In this document: piece after piece, positions 58,349 to 64,000 of the stretch | Numbering within the stretch: position 1 is the stretch's first letter | Layout of the letters: each line of letters starts with the position of its first letter | Origin: Ctenosaura bakeri | Taxonomy: Eukaryota; Chordata; Lepidosauria; Squamata; Iguanidae | Assembly (NCBI GenBank): GCA_948474755.1 | Contig: CAOLHI010000926.1 | Coordinates: forward strand, 415,347 to 479,346 | Length of the DNA stretch: 64,000 bases | Direction: 5' to 3' | Notes under the pieces: model-generated | Told to the model about the DNA's origin: nothing | What the model saw: only the letters and a program-made list of their open reading frames with translations | Databases searched by the model: none | Program-made: the position numbers and the translations under genes

Positions 58349-58839
58349 GTGAAGACTATATCAGAGAAAGTACAATGAAGGAGGTGAGAATGGACTCTGT
58401 AGTGAGATAGTGGTGTGATTGCTTTGGCATGCTGTGGAATATGAATGGGATGATGTGCAGTGGGACTTGAAAACCTGTCAAGAAGCAGAGTTTTTTTTTT
58501 ATATATAGTGCTATTATTCCACTTTCTTTATAATATTTTTATTAAAACAACTGTTATTCACATTACATACTTGTATTGTCATATTTTCAAATTAAAAAAA
58601 AACAAGTTTATTTACCATGTTATCATACAGTCTATCAATTTCTCTTATAACTTCCCCTCACCTCTTGATAGAACCTCTATTTAAGTAACTTATCGTGATC
58701 TCAATAAACATAAATTCTCTAATGTAGACTGACTTCTTTAAATTACATATTATAGTATACGTATTACCTATTATAGTATACAGATCTATTTCTCATCATA
58801 TCCATATACAATTATCCAGCTATTCAACTCCTTTAATAT

Positions 58840-61800
58840 CTATATCCAGTTTTCTTCTATTATTGTCTTAATCGATCTCAAATCATCAAGTTTTTTTGTC
58901 TGCTTTTTATCCCGCAGATTAAGTGTAAGGTCTTCTAAAATAATAAATTCTAAAACCTTCTGTATCCATTCTTGTATTTCCGGTATTTCCTCTTTTTTCC
59001 AATATCTAGCATATACAATCCTGGCAGCCGAAACCATATACAGAATTATATATTCATATCTATTATATTTCTTATCAATCTGATGCAACATATTTAAAAC
59101 ACATATTTCAGGTGTCATAGGCAACTCTATTTGTGAAATTTCTGTCATTGACTTGTGAATATTTCTCCAATAAACCTTAGCTTTACAACACTTCCACCAC
59201 ATGTGATAAAAGGTTCCGTTTTCTTGTGAACATTTCCAACATGCTTTATTTTCCAACTTGTATATATTTGCAAGTTTTGATGGATCTAGGTACCATCTAT
59301 GAAGCATTTTTATGTAATTTTCTTTTAAATTCTGAGCTAATGTAAATTTTTGTGTATTAGCCCAGCTTTTTCCCAATGTTCCAGGTTTATCGTATGCCCA
59401 ATATTCTGTGCCCAGACGATCATAGATTCTTTTATTCTCTCAGTTTCTAATTCCATATGCAGTAAATATTTATATAAGTGTGATGTTAAATGTTCCTTTT
59501 TCTCAAATACTATTTTCTCCCATTCGTTCAGTTGAGGGTTTGTCTCAATTCCTTCTAATTTAAGATCTATTTTAAATTTTTCCTTTAGTTGTATATATAG
59601 GAACCATTGACAATCCCAACCTTCTTCTGCCAATTCTTCTTTTGGTTTGATTCTTTGATTTCCTTTGGAATCTGTAATTATCAAATCTCTATATGTAAGC
59701 CATCTATCAAATGGTTGTTTTGTTCTTCCCATCAAAGCCTCTTGGGGTGACACCCATAACGGTATTTTCAAATATATTTTCTTCTTCCAAAATTTCCATA
59801 TTCCAAATAATGGTTTTCTTATATAATGATTAAGAAATTCTTTATCAGCCTTTGACTTTTGGTACCAAAGATAACCATGCCATCCGAATCTCAGATTTGA
59901 TCCTTCAAGATTCAATACTCTCTCATTCTTCAATTCCATCCAATCCTTAATCCAATTCATTCCGTTCGCAAGGAAGTATAATCTTAAATCTGGGACGTTA
60001 CAGCCACCTCTTTCTTTCCTATCAGTCAGTATTTTCCATTTAATTCTTGGTTTTTTAGCCGCCCAAATGAATTTTATTAAGTCTTGTCTCCATTCTTTAA
60101 AGTATTTAAAATTAGTAATAATGGGTAGATTTTGAAACAAGTAGTTGATCTTTGGGAGAATCATCATCTTAATTGTTGCCATTCTACCCATTAGTGAAAG
60201 GTTTAATTTAGACCAACTTTGCAAATCTCTTTTGATCTCTCCCCATTTCTTGATATAATTATTCTCAAATAATGCATTATTCTGTTTGGATATTATAATT
60301 CCTAAATAATTAATCTTTTTCTCTTCTTTGATGCCGGTTCTTCGTTCTATTAATTCTATTTCATCTCTTCTCATATTTTTGGATATAAATTTTGTTTTCT
60401 CCTTGTTAATTTTAAACCCGGCTATTTTTCCAAATTCTTCACATAACTCTAAAAACTTTAATACACTTGATTCCGGGTCTTCAAGAAATACTACCAAATC
60501 GTCTGCGTAAGCCTTCAGTTTGTATTCACCTCCTTTTATTTTGGCTCCTTTAATTATCCCATCCATTCTTATCTTCCTTAATAGAACTTCCAGCACCATG
60601 ATGAATAATAAAGGGGAGAGCGGACAGCCTTGACGGGTACCTTTCCTTATATTTATCAGGTTGGACTTATCTCCATTAATTAATAATTGAGCTTTGCAGT
60701 TGAGATATATTTGTTTTATCCAAATTATGAACTTTTCTCCACAGTCAAGTCTTTTTAATAATTCAAATAGAAATTCATGATCCACATTATCAAAGGCCTT
60801 TTCGGTATCTACGAAGATCATCATGCATTTTTTCTCGTTATATTTTCCATAATATTCCAACATATTAATCACCGTCCGGATGTTCTCTCTGATATATCTC
60901 TTAGGTAGAAATCCACTCTGATCTTCGTGGATCATTTCTTGTAGTATGAATTTTAGTCTATTTGCAAGTATTTTTGTAAACACTTTATAATCAATATTTA
61001 GTAGAGATATCGGTCTGTAACTGTTAGGATTTGTCGGATCCTTTCCCTCCTTTAATATTAAGGTTATGTTAGCTTTGTTCCACGAATCTGGTTTGCCTTC
61101 CTTCGTAATTTCATTAAACATCTTTCTCATCGGTTCTCTTAGTTCTTCTTGCAATTCTTTGTAGTATAGTCCGGTAAAACCGTCCGGACCTGGGGCTTTC
61201 CCAATTTTGATTTCTTTTATTGCATTTATTACTTCCATGCATGTGATTTCTGCATTTAAACTATTCCTTTGATCTTCTGTTAACTTTATCAAATCTTGAT
61301 TATCTAAGTATTCTTCTATCTTCTTCACCTTATTACTTTTTGTCTGCTCTTGATATAGCTCTTTATAGTATTTCCTAAATACATTCATTATAATTTTCTC
61401 ATCTGACGTTATCTCATTATTTTTCTTCACTTGCAAAATTAAATTTCTTACTCTTCTTTTCCGTATCTTGTAAGCCAGCCATCTTCTAGGTTTATCAGCG
61501 TTTTCGAAATTTTTCTGTTTGAGCATTCGCAATTTTTTCTCAATCTCAATCAAATTCTCTGCTTGTAATTCCATTTGTAACTCTTTATGTTCTTTTCTTT
61601 TCTTTTTATTCTCTGGGTTCTTTCTTAATTCTTCCTCTATATCTTTAATTCTTAATTCCAGATTTGTTATTTTCTCTTCTCTTTTCTTCCTCCACTCCGA
61701 ATTCCATTTTATCATCAGACCTCTCATTATGGCTTTCCCCGCATCCCAGACCGTCTTTGCCGCCATTCCATCTTTATCATTTTCTAAGAAATAATTCCTC

Positions 61801-62606
61801 AGCTCTTCTTTTGCTTTTTTCAAATATTCTGTATTTCTTAAAAGAAAGTCATTAATGCGCCAATTACTATATTTACTCTGCTTTCTACAATTTAATTCTA
61901 ACTGGATGGGATTGTGATCCGACCAAATTCTTGGAAGAATTTTATTGTCTTTAACTGATGAGCACAACATTTTCGAAATCCAAAACATATCAATTCTGGA
62001 CATACTTTTATGACTTTCTGAGTAGAAGGTGAATCCACCTTTTTCATGCTTATTTCGCCAAATGTCCATCACAGATAAATCTTCCATTAGTCTAAAAAAG
62101 GTTCTCGGTAATCTACCGTGTTTCTTTTTCCTTTCAATGTCATCGTTCTGTCTATCATAGAGTCCACCACACCATTCAAATCCCCCATAAGGAAGATATT
62201 ATCTTGATTTCTGTCTTCAATATATTTATGTATCTCTTCTCCTATTTTCTCGTAAAATTTGCTTTTATTTTCTAACGGTGAATATATTCCAATTAATAGA
62301 AGTTTTTTTCCAGGAATTTGAATTTCTACACCCACATAGTGTCCTTCTTTATCTAAAAATACTCCTTGTGTTGGGTATTTCGCATTTATGTACATTACAA
62401 CTCCTCTTTTTTTTTTTTTCATATGCTGAGATATAACATTTTCCTAATTTCGGGTTTTTCAAATATTTTATATCTTTATCTCTAATTCTGGTCTCTTGTA
62501 GACAGATTACATCAGCTTTGGTTTTTTCAAGGTAGTGGAAGACCTGTCTTGTCTTGTAATTCGAATTTAAACCTTTCACATTCCATGAAATGCATTTTAA
62601 AACCAT
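58840..62606 (-). pseudogene. L1 ORF2 endonuclease/reverse transcriptase, three frameshifts
   Basis: ORF2p nicks the target and primes reverse transcription. ATG at 62606. Endonuclease: LKCISWNVKGLN (Asn of motif I) near residue 10, LQETRI (catalytic Glu) near 45, then after a shift GDLNGVVD and, after a second shift, WSDHNPIQLEL (the SDH motif). Reverse transcriptase: GKAPGPDGFTGLYYK, SYRPISLLN, FVDTEKAFDNV, TRQGCPLSPLLF and AYADDLVVF (catalytic YADD at 60498-60509). After a third shift the C-terminus has CWKCSQENGTFYHMWWKC, a C-x2-C-x8-H-x4-C knuckle as in L1. Shifts lie in the A13 tract at 62407-62419, in an A-rich run near 62120-62135, and in A5 at about 59361-59366. No in-frame stop occurs within the 916-codon middle section. 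It cannot make full-length protein as read. Confidence 0.9.
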
Positions 62607-62610
62607 CTTT

Positions 62611-63591
62611 TCAGTCCTCCTCTTCAATTATTTTATTATCTATTTCCAAACTCGGCTGTTCTTGTTCAGGTTCAATCTCCAGTTCTTCCTCTTGCTCTTC
62701 TCTCTCTTTACTATTTTGCGTCTCTTCTGTTGTTTCTTGTCTCTTATGTATCATTTCCTTCTTGTATTGTTTTAACTCTTCTATTAATTCGCTAGTTTCT
62801 TCCGTCGATGTGCATTTATATCTTTTGAAATTCCAGATAAAAGATAGTCCTTCTGTTCTCTCCCATCTGTATCTAATATTCTTCTTCTGCAAATATGTTG
62901 TCAGATTTTTGTATTCTTGTCTCTTTTTTAATGTCTGAAATGGCACATCTTTAAAGATCTTCAGTTCAGTACCTTCCACAATGAATTTTTCGTCATAATT
63001 TCTTTGAAGTATCTTCTCTTTCATCTTTGTTCTGATGAAGCAGATTAAGATGTCTCTTGGCAAGTTCTTTTCTTTTGCCATTTTAGAATTAATCCGAAAC
63101 ATCTTATCTATTTCTTGCTCCATTCTTTCTTCCGTCACTTCCATGTATGTTGCCATTTCCGGAATAAGACGTTCATAGATATTTTCAGCTGGGCATTCTG
63201 CCAAACCCCTGATTTTCAGACATCTGTCTCTGTATCTCAACTCCTGTATTTCTAATTCCTTGTCTTGTCTATTAAGTCCTTCCTTCATCTCTTTCTTTTC
63301 CTCTTCCACTCTAGACAGTCTTTCCTGTATTTGCTTTACTTCACTCTGCATTGCTTTCATCTCTTTATTCATTTTTTCCATCTTTTTATTAATACTTTCC
63401 ATCTCTTTCTTAATGTCCATTTTTATTTCACTTCTCATATCTTTCAATTCCTGCCTTATTGCTTGTTTGAAATTTATCAATTCTTCTAGAATTTTTTCTC
63501 CAATCCCTCCTTCCTGTGTAGCCTGTTCCACTGATCCTCTTCTTTCTATTGTTAATTGGGTTTGAGTTGTGGTCTTTTTCCTTGATGTCAT
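62611..63591 (-). CDS. L1 ORF1 protein (intact, 326 codons)
   Basis: RNA-binding chaperone that coats L1 RNA and forms trimers in the ribonucleoprotein particle. The first ATG of the frame is at 63591; an upstream in-frame TTG is not needed. A serine/threonine-basic N-terminus (1-30) is followed by a long coiled coil (about 30-118) with heptads such as INKKMEKMNKEMKAMQSEVK. An RRM-like domain starts around RCLKIRGLAE (about 122) and a C-terminal domain contains LPRDILICFI (about 177), with an acidic tail rich in Glu. The order and length fit L1 ORF1p. The frame is unbroken, and its TGA lies 4 nt before the ORF2 ATG (62606), the usual tight L1 spacing. Probably able to make protein if transcribed. 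Confidence 0.9.
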   Translation of the reverse strand: MTSRKKTTTQTQLTIERRGSVEQATQEGGIGEKILEELINFKQAIRQELKDMRSEIKMDIKKEMESINKKMEKMNKEMKAMQSEVKQIQERLSRVEEEKKEMKEGLNRQDKELEIQELRYRDRCLKIRGLAECPAENIYERLIPEMATYMEVTEERMEQEIDKMFRINSKMAKEKNLPRDILICFIRTKMKEKILQRNYDEKFIVEGTELKIFKDVPFQTLKKRQEYKNLTTYLQKKNIRYRWERTEGLSFIWNFKRYKCTSTEETSELIEELKQYKKEMIHKRQETTEETQNSKEREEQEEELEIEPEQEQPSLEIDNKIIEEED

Positions 63592-63667
63592 CTTCAATAA
63601 TTGCTAGATTCAGTGCTTAATGTCCTAAAACAAATTATTTCCTCCAGAACAAAATCAATACTCTTAT

Positions 63668-63685
63668 AGGGCCTTGATCTATTTC
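63668..63685. repeat. Target-site duplication of L1, right copy
   Basis: Exact partner of 57890-57907, abutting the L1 5' end. Beyond it the foldback repeat resumes ('atcagatgcatatag'). Confidence 0.9.
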
Positions 63686-63839
63686 ATCAGATGCATATAG
63701 TGAAATGCCTGTGGACAGGCATTTAGACCGAAGGGGAGGTCCATAGGCACTTCATACATCTGAAGTAGACCCAGTCTGCAAAATCTTATGCTACAAACTT
63801 ATATCTGTTAGTCTCAAAGGTGCTACAAAAATCCTTTTT

Positions 63840-64000
63840 CATATTGACTCAGACTTACACAGCTATGACTTTGAATACTACCACCAGTGAAATACAATTA
63901 GTTTTGTAAGTGAAAATCAACCTTTCCCAATCTAGCATCTTGCAAGTGTTTTGACTTCATTTCCTCTAGGATCCACGTCAGACATCCCAGGAACTGTAGT
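63840..64000. other. Right edge, unassigned
   Basis: Flank of the foldback repeat; the last 40 bases ('ggatccacgtcagacatccc') may begin another inverted repeat cut by the window edge. Confidence 0.35.

Larger units (their letters stand above)
57908..58527 (-). other. Non-L1 segment carried at the L1 3' end
   Basis: Lies between the normal L1 3' end and the A-tail. Reading on the minus strand: a 22-bp piece identical to the arm of the short GGCC-terminus MITEs (58526-58505), an A10 run (58500-58491), about 140 bp of unassigned DNA, a MITE (58348-57984), then 'caataaaatcaaatctccta' with AATAAA about 15 nt before the tail. Interpreted as flanking DNA of the source locus copied by read-through. 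Confidence 0.6.
57908..63667 (-). mobile_element. Near full-length L1 with apparent 3' transduction
   Basis: Minus-strand L1 with a 76-nt 5' leader (63592-63667), ORF1, ORF2 and a 3' UTR of about 310 bp reaching AATAAA at 58538-58543 and ending near 58527. Some 600 bp of non-L1 DNA follows, ending with a second AATAAA (57940-57945) and an A-rich tail (57908-57925). The exact 18-bp duplication lies outside all of this, so the whole block inserted as one unit. The short leader could be complete for a compact reptile L1 or mark 5' truncation. Confidence 0.88.
57392..63839. mobile_element. Foldback repeat split by a MITE and an L1
   Basis: Left arm 57392-57466 ('gggatcttgtagcacctctg', 'tttgtagcagaagctttt') pairs with right arm 63755-63839 ('gcaaaatcttatgctacaaa', 'caaaggtgctacaaaaatcc'). 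The middle resumes at 63674 ('ttgatctatttcatcagatg'). The parts are separated by a MITE (57467-57896) and an L1 (57908-63667). Confidence 0.7.

Noticed and set aside
62549..62938. 129-codon plus-strand serine-rich frame over the L1
   Set aside because: Antisense shadow of L1 ORF1, whose lysine/glutamate codons read as Ser/Phe/Leu on the other strand.
57890..63685. Second independent L1 nested at 58.5 kb instead of a transduction
   Set aside because: Only one set of L1 coding sequence and one exact target duplication exist; no separate duplication was found around 58490-58530.

Overview
The window looks like intergenic or intronic DNA from a reptile, most likely a squamate (lizard or snake). 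The evidence is the repeat content: SINEs with the tRNA-like head and the 'ccataagtc' tail of the lizard ACA type, a 5S/RTE-type SINE, CR1 and L2-like LINE fragments, and a compact L1 with a short 5' leader. Long A+T-rich unique stretches lie between them. I found no host protein-coding exon, rRNA or functional tRNA gene that I could defend. Nearly every open frame of note belongs to a transposable element.

Layout. 1-797: nothing recognised. 798-6473: a complete but defective LTR retroelement on the minus strand, with two LTRs, a 4-bp target duplication, a polypurine tract and a decayed gag-like frame, but no pol that I can see. 6631-14350: foldback MITEs, SINEs, hAT-type elements and L2-like debris. 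14868-16755: a 5'-truncated CR1 with an open reverse-transcriptase frame of at least 504 codons. 16757-25584: further MITEs, a solo LTR at 19057-19906, a SINE cluster near 22-22.6 kb, and an old L1 tail split by a second solo LTR (23907-24810). 25.6-45.2 kb: SINEs, an L2-like LINE interrupted by a MITE, hAT elements, CR1 tails and microsatellites. 45933-46841: a third solo LTR. 47-57 kb: L1 and CR1 fragments and several MITEs, three of them inserted inside older repeats. 57.4-63.9 kb: a nested stack in which a foldback repeat was hit by a MITE and then by a near-complete L1 on the minus strand.

How the parts relate. The elements date one another. LTRs and MITEs sit inside SINEs, L1 and L2 copies, and the pre-insertion sequences rejoin cleanly. 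Three things stand out. (1) A cohort of about a dozen MITEs shares the terminus GGCCATTTCCGCAC and makes 3-bp target duplications that do not follow the TWA rule, although the internal sequences fall into several unrelated classes. (2) The L1 is bounded by an exact 18-bp duplication that also encloses about 600 bp of non-L1 DNA beyond its normal 3' end, with its own AATAAA and A-tail; this is the layout of a 3' transduction, possibly in two steps. Its ORF2 is broken only by three frameshifts, each in or beside an A-rich tract. (3) One LTR family, gag-only where its interior survives, accounts for five LTRs in 64 kb.

All assignments were made by eye. Element boundaries without a stated duplication are approximate.
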